A DNA stretch of 64,000 nt from G965202665 sp965243835 (GCA_965243835.1 OZ251578.1:124001-188000), one strand, 5' to 3'. Positions 44,362 to 53,863 are shown, counted from the first letter of the stretch. Program-made: numbers and translations. The notes: generated by a model not told the origin, from the sequence alone.

Positions 44362-46107
44362 GTGCGGGTGAAAGTACCGGGGGTGGGGAGCCCGGAGGGG
44401 AAGGTGCGGCTGACTTTCGCGGGCCGGGAAGTGGAGGCCTTTCCCGGTCAGACGTTGGCCGCCGCCCTGCTGGAAGCCGGGCTCCCGGAGTTGGGGGAGG
44501 CGGGGGACGGGCGGGGGAGGGGCGTGTTCTGCGGGATGGGGGCGTGCGGGGAATGCGCGGTGACGGCGGACGGAGAGCACGGGCGCCTGGCGTGCCTGAG
44601 CGGGGTGCGGGAGGGAATGAGGGTGGAACCCGGGCCGGCCCGCCCCCCGGCGCCCGGCCCGCTCCCCGCGGTGCGGGAAAACCGGGAGATCGCCCCCCCG
44701 GTGTTGGTGGTGGGCGGCGGCCCGGCCGGTTTGACGACCGCGGCCGTGGTGGCCGAGGCGGGGGTTGAGGCGGCGCTGGTGGACGAGCGCTCCTATCCCG
44801 GCGGCCAGTTCTACAAGCAACCGTCCCCGGCCTGCCCCTTGGACGAGGCCCGCTTGGACTCCCAGTACCGGCGGGGGAGGGAGTTGCTGGAACGGGTGCG
44901 TCGGGCGGGGGTGCGCGTTATCAGCGGAGTGCACGTGTGGGGGGCGTTCGCGCCCGACCTGTTGCTGGCGCACGGCGGGGGGGTTGCGTGGACTTTGCGC
45001 CCGCAACGGCTGGCGTTGGCGGCGGGGGCCCGGGAGAGGGCGGTTCCCATTCCGGGATGGACCCTGCCGGGGGTGATGACCACCGGGGCCGCCCAGTCCC
45101 TGTTGCGTTCCAGCCAGACCGCCCCCGGGCGGCGGGTGGTCCTGTCCGGCAACGGCCCGCTTAACATGCAGGCGGCGGCCGAGTTGGTCCGGGGCGGGGC
45201 GGCGGTGGCGGCGGTGGCGGAACAGGCCGACTTGCGTTGGGCGCGCAACCTGTTGGCGGGGGCCGGGATGCTGGCCGCCTCCCCGGGGCTGGTCGGCAAA
45301 GGATTTTCCTATCGGGCGGCCCTGGCCCGGCGCCGCGTTCCGGTGCTGGACCGGAGTTCGGTGGTGGAAATCCGGGGCGAGGGACGGGCGGAAGCGGCGG
45401 TGATCGCCCGTTTGGACGGGGCGGGGCGCCCGGTTCCCGGAACGGAACGGGAATACGAGGCGGATGCGGTGTGCCTGGGCTACGGGTTCGTTCCCGCCTC
45501 CGAGATGGCCCGGGCCCTGGGTTGCCGGCACCGGGCGGATCCGGAAACCGGGGTGCTGGTCGCGGTGCGCACCCCGGCCGGCCGCGCCTCCGGGCCGGCG
45601 GTGTGGGTGGTGGGGGACGCCGGGGGAATCGACGGGGCGCAGGCGGCGGAGGCCATGGGGGAGGCGGCCGGGTGGGACATCCTGGACGACTTGGGGGCGG
45701 TCCCTTCCGGGGCGGCTGCGGCCGGGAGGCGCCGGGCGGAGCGGCGGTTGCGGCGACGGCGGGCTTTTCAGCGAAGCCTGCGCCGCCTGTACCGGGCGCC
45801 GCCGTTGACTACGCAGTTGGCCGATGACCGGACCATTGTTTGCCGGTGCGAGTCGGTGCGGCTGGCCGAGTTACGGGAATCCTTCGCCGGGCCGGAGGGG
45901 GCGGGGTCGGCGGGGGCCGCCAAACGTCTCACCCGGGTCGGGATGGGGCAGTGCCAGGGCCGGTGGTGCGGCGCGGCGGCGGAGGTTTTGGCGGAGCGGT
46001 CCGGGGCCTCGCCCCGGGGCGAGTTTTCCGGTTTCGCCCCCGCCTCGCCGGTGCGCCCGGCGGCCTTGGCGGACATAGCGTCCGCCTCCCCGCCCCCCTC
46101 CCGGTAG
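44362..46107 (+). CDS. Fused 2Fe-2S/FAD dehydrogenase subunit (HcnA-HcnB / D-hydroxyproline dehydrogenase-alpha type)
   Basis: 581 residues from GTG at 44362 (start uncertain; GTG at 44368 or a TTG at 44320 are alternatives). Residues about 10-95 are a ferredoxin-like domain with C-G-M-G-A-C-G-E-C and a later C (RLACLSG). From about 110 an FAD domain opens VLVVGGGPAGLTTA, with a second dinucleotide fold (VVLSGNGPLNMQ) and WVVGDAGGIDGA. The C-terminus has the BFD-like CRCESV ... GMGQCQGRWC cysteine set. In HcnABC, opine oxidase and D-hydroxyproline dehydrogenase these parts are separate or fused and work with a DAO-fold beta subunit. None is adjacent here. The next gene is a DHDPS-family enzyme, which favours hydroxyproline-type catabolism. 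Confidence 0.8.
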   Translation: MRVKVPGVGSPEGKVRLTFAGREVEAFPGQTLAAALLEAGLPELGEAGDGRGRGVFCGMGACGECAVTADGEHGRLACLSGVREGMRVEPGPARPPAPGPLPAVRENREIAPPVLVVGGGPAGLTTAAVVAEAGVEAALVDERSYPGGQFYKQPSPACPLDEARLDSQYRRGRELLERVRRAGVRVISGVHVWGAFAPDLLLAHGGGVAWTLRPQRLALAAGARERAVPIPGWTLPGVMTTGAAQSLLRSSQTAPGRRVVLSGNGPLNMQAAAELVRGGAAVAAVAEQADLRWARNLLAGAGMLAASPGLVGKGFSYRAALARRRVPVLDRSSVVEIRGEGRAEAAVIARLDGAGRPVPGTEREYEADAVCLGYGFVPASEMARALGCRHRADPETGVLVAVRTPAGRASGPAVWVVGDAGGIDGAQAAEAMGEAAGWDILDDLGAVPSGAAAAGRRRAERRLRRRRAFQRSLRRLYRAPPLTTQLADDRTIVCRCESVRLAELRESFAGPEGAGSAGAAKRLTRVGMGQCQGRWCGAAAEVLAERSGASPRGEFSGFAPASPVRPAALADIASASPPPSR

Positions 46108-46160
46108 CCGGGGGGCGCGGAATTATCGGGGCGCGGGCCGCCTCTCCGTCCGCCGTCCGG

Positions 46161-46166
46161 TAGGTT
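46161..46166 (+). promoter_or_regulatory. Probable -10 of DHDPS-family gene
   Basis: TAGGTT in CCGGTAGGTTTCC, 40 bp before the ATG at 46206. No clear -35. Confidence 0.35.
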
Positions 46167-46205
46167 TCCAATGTTCGGGACGCATCCGGGAGGACGGGAG
46201 GGAAA

Positions 46206-47141
46206 ATGACCAAAGAGTTCCGCGGCAGTTACACGGTTTCGGTGACCCCTTTTACGGAGGACGGGTCGGCCGTCGATTTGGGGCTCCTCCGCGACTTTCT
46301 GGACTGGCAACTGGAGGTCGGGGCGCCGGGGATTATCGCCTTGGGCAGCACCGGCGAGTTCTTGACGGTCGACGACGAGGAGCGGCGACGACTGGTGGAA
46401 ACCTATGTGCAACATATCGACGGGCGCATTCCGGTGCTGGTGGGGACGATGAACGCCCACACTCCCAACGCGGTGCGTTACAGCCGCTGGGCCGAGGAGG
46501 CGGGGGCGGACGGCCTGATGATCATCCCCCCCTACTACTACACCCCCACCGAGGACGAGATTTTCAACTACTACGCGGCCGTCGACCAGGCGGTTTCCCT
46601 CCCGGTGATGCTGTACAACAATCCGGTCACCTCCAACGTCGACATGTCGGCCGCGCTGGTGGCCCGGTTGTGCCGGGAGCTGGAAAGCGTGCAGTACATC
46701 AAGGAGTCCAGCCTGGATCTGGCCCGGGTGCGGGACGTGATCGAAGCCTCCGAGGGGAGGATGAAGGTGTTCGCCGGGGAAAGGATCGTGGACTCTTTCC
46801 TGTTGGGGGCCATCGGATACGTCAACCCCTACGGAAACTACATTCCGGCCGCTTCCCATCGCATTTTCGACCTGCTGTGGGAGGGGCGCATCGCGGACGC
46901 GTTGGCGGTGCAACGGCTCATCGACCGGATCGACCACATCATCGCCGCCGGGCATCCCACCTACGGCCACCAGTGCTACTCCAAGGCGTTGGCGGCGGAG
47001 GCCGGCTACCCGATGGGCGATGTGCGGGCCCCGCTCACACGTTTCCCGGAGTTGGGGGAGGAGGGGCGGCGGCGGGTGGCGGAGATTAAAGAGGTGATGG
47101 AGGAGCTGGACCGGTTGCTGGTTTCCCTGGGCATCGGCTGA
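46206..47141 (+). CDS. Dihydrodipicolinate synthase/N-acetylneuraminate lyase family enzyme
   Basis: 311 residues, ATG at 46206 behind GGGAGGGAAA. TIM-barrel lyase: GSTGEF near residue 50, catalytic Tyr in MLYNNP (about residue 138) and the Schiff-base Lys in YIKESS (about 163). The arginine that in true DapA binds the dicarboxylate is replaced (YNNPVTS), so it is unlikely to be lysine-biosynthetic DapA. YNNP-type members include 1-pyrroline-4-hydroxy-2-carboxylate deaminases of hydroxyproline catabolism. With the upstream 2Fe-2S/FAD dehydrogenase this is the preferred but unproven role; a sugar-acid aldolase is the alternative. Confidence 0.85.
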   Translation: MTKEFRGSYTVSVTPFTEDGSAVDLGLLRDFLDWQLEVGAPGIIALGSTGEFLTVDDEERRRLVETYVQHIDGRIPVLVGTMNAHTPNAVRYSRWAEEAGADGLMIIPPYYYTPTEDEIFNYYAAVDQAVSLPVMLYNNPVTSNVDMSAALVARLCRELESVQYIKESSLDLARVRDVIEASEGRMKVFAGERIVDSFLLGAIGYVNPYGNYIPAASHRIFDLLWEGRIADALAVQRLIDRIDHIIAAGHPTYGHQCYSKALAAEAGYPMGDVRAPLTRFPELGEEGRRRVAEIKEVMEELDRLLVSLGIG

Positions 47142-47177
47142 GCGCGCCGGCGGAGCGGATGGGGACCGCTTGCCGGC

Positions 47178-48455
47178 TTACAGCCGCGATTCGTAGTCGG
47201 CCAGGGCCTCCTCGATAATGTCCAGGGCTTGTCCGAGGTGCTCCATGGACACGTTGAGGGGAGGTATGAACCGGATGACGTTGCCGTCGGTTCCGCACGG
47301 CAGGAAAAACAGGCCCTCCCGGAAGGATCGTTGATACACCGCCTCCAGGGCCGCTTTGTCGGGCCGTCCCTCCCCGTCCACCAGCTCCACCCCGATCATC
47401 AACCCCAGCCCCCGCACATCCCCCACGGTCCGGTAGCGGTCCGCCATTTCCCGGAAACGGTTCCAGGCCAGCCCGGCCCGTTCCGCCACCCCGGGGAGGA
47501 CCGTCCGCAACGCGTCCACGACGGCGGAGGCGGCCGCGCAAGCCACCGGGTTGCCGCTGTAGGTGGTTCCGTGCGCGCCGTACGGCCAGCCGGAGAAGGT
47601 TTCTTTGGAAGCCCCGATGGCCGACAGGGGCAGTCCGTTGGCGATCGCCTTGCCCATCACCACCACGTCCGGTTCCCAGTCCAGCGTTTGGGAAGCGAAC
47701 CAATCCCCGGTGCGCCCGAACCCGGTTTGCACCTCGTCGGCGATGACCAGTATCCCGTGCCGGTCGGCCGCCTCCCGCAACCCGGCCAGGAAGCCGGGGG
47801 AGGCCGGGTAATATCCGCCTTCCCCCTGCACCGGTTCGATCAGGAAAGCCGCCGTCTCCTCCGGGGGGATTTCGTGCCGGAAAATACGATGCAGGTCCGC
47901 CAGGGCCCTTTCCCCGGCTTCCCGCTCCCCCGTTCCCCAGGCGAACGGGTGGGGGAAGGGGGCGACGTAGGTTCCGGAGGGCAACGGCTGATAGCCGCGG
48001 CGGTAGGCGGCGGAGGAGGTGGTGTAAGAGACCGAACCCAGGGTGCGTCCGTGAAACCCCCCCCGGAAAACGATGATCCCCGGGCGGTTGCGGGTGCGGC
48101 GGGCCAGTTTCACCGCTCCCTCCACCGCCTCCGCCCCCGAGTTCATGAACAGCACCTGTTCCACCCGGTCGGGGGCCACCTGCGTGATTTTCTCGGCCGC
48201 TTCCACCAGCGGCCGGTGCGGGTAGGTGGCGAACCCGGCATGCCACAGACGGTCCAGTTGCTCCCGGGCCGCCCGGACCACCTGCGGATGGTTGTGTCCC
48301 AGGTTGAGGCAGGCGATCCCGGTGGAAAAATCGAGGTAGCGGCGCCCGTCGGCGGCGGTGATGACGGTCCCCTCGCCCCGCGTTACCTCCATCGGGGCGC
48401 GGAACGACACCAAAGGGGGAATGACCTCCCGCGCCCGGCTCAGAAAATCGGTCAC
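47178..48455 (-). CDS. Class III aminotransferase, 4-aminobutyrate aminotransferase-like
   Basis: 425 residues from GTG at 48455 behind GGGGAGGG. PLP-fold class III motifs: MNSGAEAVEGAVKLAR, FRGGFHGRTLGS, EPVQGEGG, ADEVQTGFGRTG and the PLP lysine in VMGKAIANGLP. Closest in pattern to GabT-type omega-amino acid aminotransferases. It follows a racemase by 28 bp on the same strand, so a two-gene operon, perhaps converting a D- or omega-amino acid. It converges with the DHDPS-family gene (36-bp gap). Confidence 0.87.
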   Translation of the reverse strand: MTDFLSRAREVIPPLVSFRAPMEVTRGEGTVITAADGRRYLDFSTGIACLNLGHNHPQVVRAAREQLDRLWHAGFATYPHRPLVEAAEKITQVAPDRVEQVLFMNSGAEAVEGAVKLARRTRNRPGIIVFRGGFHGRTLGSVSYTTSSAAYRRGYQPLPSGTYVAPFPHPFAWGTGEREAGERALADLHRIFRHEIPPEETAAFLIEPVQGEGGYYPASPGFLAGLREAADRHGILVIADEVQTGFGRTGDWFASQTLDWEPDVVVMGKAIANGLPLSAIGASKETFSGWPYGAHGTTYSGNPVACAAASAVVDALRTVLPGVAERAGLAWNRFREMADRYRTVGDVRGLGLMIGVELVDGEGRPDKAALEAVYQRSFREGLFFLPCGTDGNVIRFIPPLNVSMEHLGQALDIIEEALADYESRL

Positions 48456-48483
48456 CGGGGCCCTCCCCGCCGGGCGGCGCCCC

Positions 48484-49203
48484 TCACAGGGAGGCGGCCC
48501 GCACCTGGGCTTCCGCTATGTGCAGGGCGGTCAGAACCGGATCCAGGCACAGGGCGTCGATTTTGGGGGCGGCTTCGCCGATCATCCCGCCCCAGATGGT
48601 GCATGCGAACAGGATGGCGTCCACCGGCTCCCGCTCGATCATCGCCTGGGCGGCCGCTACCCCCGCGGTGCGCAACTGGCGGCGGAAGCGCCGCAACACC
48701 TCCTCCAACTCCGCCGCCTGCGGTCCCACAAGGGTGGCTTCGCCCTCCACATGCATGGGCACGAACTCCACCGCCCCCACCGCGTCCGCCATCCCGTAGG
48801 CCCGCAGGTTGCGCCGGATCCAGTTGGCGGTTACGTGCCAGGCATGCTCGTCGGGGCACAGCACCCCCAGGTTTTTGCCCCGGGAAGCGGCCAAAGCGAC
48901 CGCCGCCTGCAAGGGGCCCACCACCGGAATGGCCGCGGTGCGTTGCGCCTCCATCAGCCCCGGGTCGGAACAACAGCCGATGATGGCCGCGTCCGCCCCT
49001 TCCTGTTCGGCGGCGATGATCTCGGACAGCAACTCGTTCAGATAGAGGGGGACCACCGGCAACATGGGGCCGGTCAACTCCGGGGGCAGGCGCAGATGGC
49101 GCACCTCCACCGTCGTCCCCGGCGAAGCCCCCTTCTCCAAAACGGCGCGGGTGTGGGCGCTGTAAATGTCCACCCCGATCGGTTCTATGTAGACGATCTT
49201 CAT
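48484..49203 (-). CDS. Aspartate/glutamate/hydantoin racemase family protein
   Basis: 239 residues, ATG at 49203 behind GGAGAGGAG. The two catalytic cysteines expected for the family are visible in IIGCCSDPGL (near residue 78) and LFACTIWGG (near residue 208). Pattern and length fit the hydantoin racemase/Asp-Glu racemase group. It could supply the stereoisomer used by the hydantoinase operon at 32151 or by the aminotransferase downstream. Confidence 0.85.
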   Translation of the reverse strand: MKIVYIEPIGVDIYSAHTRAVLEKGASPGTTVEVRHLRLPPELTGPMLPVVPLYLNELLSEIIAAEQEGADAAIIGCCSDPGLMEAQRTAAIPVVGPLQAAVALAASRGKNLGVLCPDEHAWHVTANWIRRNLRAYGMADAVGAVEFVPMHVEGEATLVGPQAAELEEVLRRFRRQLRTAGVAAAQAMIEREPVDAILFACTIWGGMIGEAAPKIDALCLDPVLTALHIAEAQVRAASL

Positions 49204-49268
49204 CGGTTCTCCTCTCCGGCGGATCGCGGGCAATGCTACCCGCCCGCTCCGGTCGGGGCGGGCCGGGC

Positions 49269-49274
49269 TAGGTT
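49269..49274 (+). promoter_or_regulatory. Probable -10 of SDR gene
   Basis: TAGGTT in GGGCTAGGTTTCAG, 34 bp before the ATG at 49308. Confidence 0.35.
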
Positions 49275-49307
49275 TCAGCCGTCCGTTATTCAGGAGGGAG
49301 GGGAGCG

Positions 49308-50072
49308 ATGCGTATTTCTTTGGAGGGCAAAACGGTGTTGGTGACCGGGGCCTCGCGGGGCATCGGGTGGCACATCGCCCGCGCCGCCGGGGAGGCGGGG
49401 GCGGCCGTCATCGCCCACTACCGCAGTCATCGGGCGGGGGCGGAGGAGGCCCTGGCCGACTTGCCGGAGCGCCGCAAACTGCTCCTGCGGCGGGACTTCC
49501 GCAACCAGGGGGCGGGCCGGGCCTTGTGGGAACGGGCGGTGGAATGGGGGGGACGGGTGGATGTGCTGGTCAACAACGCGGGCGTGTTGCCGGAGGTGGA
49601 TTGGGAGGCCTCCGACGAACAATGGGACCGTGCCTGGAATACGGCCTGGCAGGTGAACGTGGTCGCCCCGGTCAACCTGGCCCGGGAGGCGGTGCGCCAC
49701 TTCGCCGAGCGGGGGGGCGGCGTCCTGATCACCCTGTCCAGCTGGCTGGCCTACCTGGCGGGCGGGGCGCACACGGTCGCCTACAGCGCCTCCAAGGGGG
49801 CCGTCACCGCCTTCACCAAAACGGTGGCCGCCGAATACGCCCGGCGGGGGGTGACCGCCTTCAATATCGCCCCGGGAACGGTGCGCACCGACATGTCCCA
49901 CGCGGCGGCCGCCGCGCGAGGCGGCGAGGAGGTCACCGCGCAAAAGTTGGCCATGGGGGAGTGGATACCCCCGGAGGAGATCGGACGGCTGGCGGTGTTC
50001 CTGGCGGGCGGGGGGTGCCGTCACCTGTCCGGGGCCACCATCGACGTCAACGGGGCCAGTTATATGCGTTAG
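49308..50072 (+). CDS. Short-chain dehydrogenase/reductase
   Basis: 254 residues, ATG behind GGAGGGAGGGGAG. Classical SDR: TGASRGIG cofactor loop, NNAG, catalytic Ser in LSSWL, YSASK Tyr/Lys, and a PGTVRTDM stretch. FabG-like in sequence but the substrate is unknown. It stands between the divergent racemase/aminotransferase operon and the ABC transporter and may be transcribed alone. Confidence 0.88.
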   Translation: MRISLEGKTVLVTGASRGIGWHIARAAGEAGAAVIAHYRSHRAGAEEALADLPERRKLLLRRDFRNQGAGRALWERAVEWGGRVDVLVNNAGVLPEVDWEASDEQWDRAWNTAWQVNVVAPVNLAREAVRHFAERGGGVLITLSSWLAYLAGGAHTVAYSASKGAVTAFTKTVAAEYARRGVTAFNIAPGTVRTDMSHAAAAARGGEEVTAQKLAMGEWIPPEEIGRLAVFLAGGGCRHLSGATIDVNGASYMR

Positions 50073-50133
50073 CAGGCGCCGGGCGGGGCGCGGAAAATTT
50101 CCGGGTTTCCCGGGCGGGCGGGCCTGTATACGG

Positions 50134-50139
50134 TATACT
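50134..50139 (+). promoter_or_regulatory. Promoter -10 of peptide transporter operon
   Basis: TATACT within GTATACGGTATACTC, about 42 bp before the ATG at 50182. The GTATAC half-repeats could also be an operator. Confidence 0.5.
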
Positions 50140-50181
50140 CTTTCTCCTAACGCATTCAGTACCCAAGCGAGGAGGCGGAGG

Positions 50182-51924
50182 ATGTTCAAGAAAGCAGTTA
50201 GGGGCAAATGGGCGGTGGGGGTGATGCTGATCATGGCGTTGGCGGCCGCGGCCTGCGGCGGCGACGACGCGACCACCACCACGGTTCCGCCGGCTACGAC
50301 CGAGGCGGCTCCGGCGACTACGGAGGCGGCTCCGGCTACGACCGAGGCGGCTCCGGCGACTACGGAGGCGGCCCCCGCTACGACCGCGGCCGCTCCCGAT
50401 GACTCCGCGCGCACCTTGCGCATCGCCATCCCCGATGACGTGGAAACCCTGGACCCGGCGTTCGGGCAGGCCACCCTCACCAACCTGGTGCTGAAGAACA
50501 TCTATCTGCAACCGGTGCAGTATCTTCCCGGAGCGTCCGAGGGAGGGTTCGCCTACGCCGACACCACCTCCTTCGAGGGGCAGTCGGTGGAGTCTTGGGA
50601 GTTCAGCGACGGCGGGGAAACCATCACCTTTAAACTTCGCCAGGGTTTGACCTTTCCCGCCTCCGGCAATCCGGTGACCGCCGACGACTTCGTCTGGACG
50701 GTGGAACGGGCTTTGGGAACCGCCTCCGGTCCGGCCTGGGTGTGGGGCAACATCGGGGTGACCGACCTGGGACAGGTGGAGAAGGTGGACGAGGAAACCA
50801 TCCGCATCACCGGCGCCCGGCCGTCGGCCATCGTGCTCCCGTTGTTGCGCGACCAGACGATGGGGCTCTTGGACAGCCAGGCCATTCAGGAGCAGATCAC
50901 CGAAGAAGAGCCCTGGGCCAAGAACTGGCTGTCCCAGAACTACGCCGGCAACGGCCGCTATGTGCTGGACAGCTGGGAGCGTGGTTCCAAGATGACCTTG
51001 ACAGCCAACCCCACTTGGCCCAACGCCCCCTACTTCTCCACCGTGGAGTTGCTGGTGGTGCCCGAGTCGTCCAACCGGCTGGGTCTTCTGCAGAACGGCG
51101 ACGTGGATATCGCCCTGGACTTGTCCGCCCAGGAACTGGACCGGGCCGAGGAGTCGGCGGGGGTGGACGTGCTGTCCATTCCCGACCGGGCCGCTTTCAA
51201 CGTGATCCTCAACCTGCGCGCGCCGCCTTTTGACAGCCTGGCCCTGCGCCAGGCCCTGGCCTACGCCTCGCCCTACAACGGCATAGTGGAGGGCGTATTG
51301 CGGGGCCGGGCGGTCCCCTCGCAGGGGCCGATGTCGGTCAACTCGCGTTTCTTCGACCTGTACGACTTGGGCGACCTGTGGCCGCCCTATGAGACCGATC
51401 TGGATCGGGCCCGGGAACTGCTGGCCGAAGCGGGCTATGCGGACGGATTCCAGTTTGACTTGACCATCCCCCAGGCCCTGCCCTACGTGGAGGCGTCGGC
51501 CGCCAACCTGAAGGCCGCCTACGCCGAGATCGGGGTGGACATGACCATCGTGCCCGTTTCGGCGGCCGCCATGGCCGAGCAGTTGGCCAACCGCGATTTC
51601 ACCGCCGTGTTGCGCGGTTATTTGACCGACTTCGTAGACGACCCCTTCTACCACTTTTTCCTGTGGTGGGGCACGGACACGGTCATCAACTGGACCGGTT
51701 ACAGCGACCCGGTGGTGGACCGGGTGCTGGAAGAGACCGGCCCGGTGGTGGACGATGACGCCCGGCGGGAACCCTACCGGGAGGCGATCGGCCGCATCAT
51801 CGAAGCCTCGCCCATGCTGTGGCTGGCCAACGCCGACTTCTCGTTGGCGGTGCGGGAGGACATCGGCGGCTACACGCATCATCCCGACCAGTTGCTGTGG
51901 TTCGCCACCCTGAACCGCAACTAG
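50182..51924 (+). CDS. ABC transporter substrate-binding lipoprotein (family 5, peptide type)
   Basis: 580 residues, ATG behind GGAGGCGGAGG. Lipoprotein signal: hydrophobic ALAAAAC with Cys25 as lipidation site. Residues about 26-72 are a Thr/Ala/Pro linker with five PATTEAA repeats. The remainder is an SBP_bac_5 domain, opening LRIAIPDDVETLDPAFGQAT and containing VTADDFVWTVERAL. It delivers oligopeptides or related compounds to the permeases that follow. Confidence 0.92.
   Translation: MFKKAVRGKWAVGVMLIMALAAAACGGDDATTTTVPPATTEAAPATTEAAPATTEAAPATTEAAPATTAAAPDDSARTLRIAIPDDVETLDPAFGQATLTNLVLKNIYLQPVQYLPGASEGGFAYADTTSFEGQSVESWEFSDGGETITFKLRQGLTFPASGNPVTADDFVWTVERALGTASGPAWVWGNIGVTDLGQVEKVDEETIRITGARPSAIVLPLLRDQTMGLLDSQAIQEQITEEEPWAKNWLSQNYAGNGRYVLDSWERGSKMTLTANPTWPNAPYFSTVELLVVPESSNRLGLLQNGDVDIALDLSAQELDRAEESAGVDVLSIPDRAAFNVILNLRAPPFDSLALRQALAYASPYNGIVEGVLRGRAVPSQGPMSVNSRFFDLYDLGDLWPPYETDLDRARELLAEAGYADGFQFDLTIPQALPYVEASAANLKAAYAEIGVDMTIVPVSAAAMAEQLANRDFTAVLRGYLTDFVDDPFYHFFLWWGTDTVINWTGYSDPVVDRVLEETGPVVDDDARREPYREAIGRIIEASPMLWLANADFSLAVREDIGGYTHHPDQLLWFATLNRN
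50290..50394 (+). repeat. 21-bp coding repeat, five units
   Basis: Five tandem PATTEAA codon blocks in the lipoprotein linker. Length variation between strains would only change the tether length, as the unit keeps frame. Confidence 0.75.
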
Positions 51925-51955
51925 CGGCGAAGGGGGAGGCGGGCCGGGGCGGGTA

Positions 51956-53002
51956 ATGCCCACCGCGGAGGAGAGGCCGCGGTGGGCGGGCGCCCGCAGT
52001 TGGGGGTGGTTTCTGGCGCGGCGCCTGGGGTTGCTGGTCCTGGTGCTGTGCGCGGTGTGCGTGCTCACCTTCACGGTGACCCGTTTCACCGGCACCCCCC
52101 TCTACGCCTCCATCGGACAGCAGGCCACCCCGGAGATGATCGAGGCCCGGGCCGAGGTTCTGGGACTGAACGATCCGGTCTGGGTGCAGTTCCGGACCTA
52201 CTTTTTCAACCTGTTACGCGGGGATTTGGGCACCTCCCGGCGCACTTTCGTGCCGGTGGCGCAGGAAATCGGGGACCGGTTGCCCGCCACCGGCGAGTTG
52301 GTGGTCCTGGCCACCTTTTTCATCGTGTTGTGGACGGTTCCGCTGGGGGTGCGGGCCGGGTTGAAAGGGGGCGGGGCGGCGGCCCGCATCGGGGAGGGAA
52401 TCAGCCAGTTCGGAGTGAGCGTGCCCGCCTTCTGGCTGGGTCTGTTGCTGATTTTCCTGCTGGTTTTCCTGTGGCCGATTTTCCCTCCCCCGTTGGGGCG
52501 GCTGAGCGGGGCCGACCCGCCGGCCGCCGTCACCGGCCTGTATACGGTGGACGCGCTTCTGGCCGGGGACTTCGGGCTTTCCCTGCGGGCCCTGTGGCAT
52601 CTGACTTTGCCCGCCGTCACCCTGGCGGTGACCAGCGGGCCGCCGGTGTTCCGGGTCACCCGCTCCGCGGTGGCGGCGGTGGCTTCCAGCCCCTATGTGG
52701 AGGCCGCCCGCAGCTACGGGTTGCCCCGCCGGTTGATTATGCGCCGGGATATTGCGCGCAACGCCTTCCCCCCGGTGCTGAACCTGGTGGCGATGACCTT
52801 CGGCTACCTGATCGGGGGGGCGGTGCTGGTGGAGGTGGTGTTCTCCTGGCCGGGCATCGGCCACTATGCGGTGCGGGCCATGGACTTCTCCGACTACGAC
52901 GCGGTGCTGGGGGTGGTGCTGGTCTCGGCCGCCATTTACGTGTTCCTGTATTTCATCGTGGATCTGGCGCAGTACGCGCTGGACCCCCGGTTGCGGGATT
53001 AG
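51956..53002 (+). CDS. ABC transporter permease, DppB/OppB type
   Basis: 348 residues, ATG at 51956, 31 bp after the binding protein. About six membrane helices; N-terminal FLARRLGLLVLVLCAVCVLTF, and the EAARSYGLPRRLIMRRDIARN loop that contacts the ATPase. Length matches the family. It pairs with the DppC-type permease three bases downstream. Confidence 0.92.
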   Translation: MPTAEERPRWAGARSWGWFLARRLGLLVLVLCAVCVLTFTVTRFTGTPLYASIGQQATPEMIEARAEVLGLNDPVWVQFRTYFFNLLRGDLGTSRRTFVPVAQEIGDRLPATGELVVLATFFIVLWTVPLGVRAGLKGGGAAARIGEGISQFGVSVPAFWLGLLLIFLLVFLWPIFPPPLGRLSGADPPAAVTGLYTVDALLAGDFGLSLRALWHLTLPAVTLAVTSGPPVFRVTRSAVAAVASSPYVEAARSYGLPRRLIMRRDIARNAFPPVLNLVAMTFGYLIGGAVLVEVVFSWPGIGHYAVRAMDFSDYDAVLGVVLVSAAIYVFLYFIVDLAQYALDPRLRD

Positions 53003-53005
53003 GGC

Positions 53006-53863
53006 GTGGCTTCCCGCCCTCTGGCCGAGCGGCGCCCTCGCCCCCGGATCGGGCGGACGGGCCGGGCGCGCCGGGTTCGGCAAGGGGTTTTTTTGGCGTT
53101 GCTGGCCATGGCGGTGGTCGGGCCGTGGATCGTCCCCTACGACCCGCTCCGCCCTGATCCGTTCGCGCCGTTGTCCCCCCCCTCGGCCGAGCACTGGTTC
53201 GGAACCAACCACTTGGGAATGGACGTGTTTTCCCGGGTGATCGCCGCCGCCCGGGTGGATTTCACCCTGGCCCTGTTGGGGGTGTTGATCGGAGGGGGGC
53301 TGGGGTCGGTGATGGGAGCCTGGGCGGCCTACCGGCGCGGGTGGGCGGACACCGTCCTGCTAAGGGTGGTGGAGGTTCTGCAGTCTTTTCCGGTGCTCCT
53401 GTTCGGGATTATGCTGTTTGCGGCCCTGGGCGGGGGATACGCGGTTTTGATAGCGGCCATCGCCTCCGTCAACTTCCCCCTGTATCTGCGGCAGGTGCGG
53501 AGCGTGCTCATCCCCCTGACCGACGCCGGGTACGTGCAGGCCGCCAAATGCAGCGGGCTGGGGGGGTGGGGGGTGGTGTGGCATCATTTTCTGCCCAACG
53601 CCCGCGGGCAGATACTGGCCCTGTTCGCCCTCACCTGCGCGTACGCCATCCAGATCATCGCCGGTCTCAGCTTCATCGGGTTGGGGATCGAGCCGCCCAA
53701 CCCGGAATGGGGGTCGATGATCAACGCCGGGGCGTCCCTGATTATGCAAGGGGCGTGGTGGCCGTCCCTGTTTCCCGGATTGGCGATCGTGCTGTCCGTG
53801 TACTCCCTGACCGGGTTCAGCCGGGATGCGGTCCGCCCTCTCGGACCGGGGGGAGGGGCCTAG
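53006..53863 (+). CDS. ABC transporter permease, DppC/OppC type
   Basis: 285 residues from GTG at 53006. DppC hallmarks: WFGTNHLGMDVFSRVI, a Q-A-A-K-C-S-G-L coupling loop and FIGLGIEPPNPEWGSMI. About five to six helices. Its stop shares a base with the next start (TAGTG). Confidence 0.92.
   Translation: MASRPLAERRPRPRIGRTGRARRVRQGVFLALLAMAVVGPWIVPYDPLRPDPFAPLSPPSAEHWFGTNHLGMDVFSRVIAAARVDFTLALLGVLIGGGLGSVMGAWAAYRRGWADTVLLRVVEVLQSFPVLLFGIMLFAALGGGYAVLIAAIASVNFPLYLRQVRSVLIPLTDAGYVQAAKCSGLGGWGVVWHHFLPNARGQILALFALTCAYAIQIIAGLSFIGLGIEPPNPEWGSMINAGASLIMQGAWWPSLFPGLAIVLSVYSLTGFSRDAVRPLGPGGGA

Noticed and set aside
46206..47141. Lysine-biosynthetic dapA
   Set aside because: The carboxylate-binding arginine region is replaced (YNNPVTS) and no lysine pathway genes are near.
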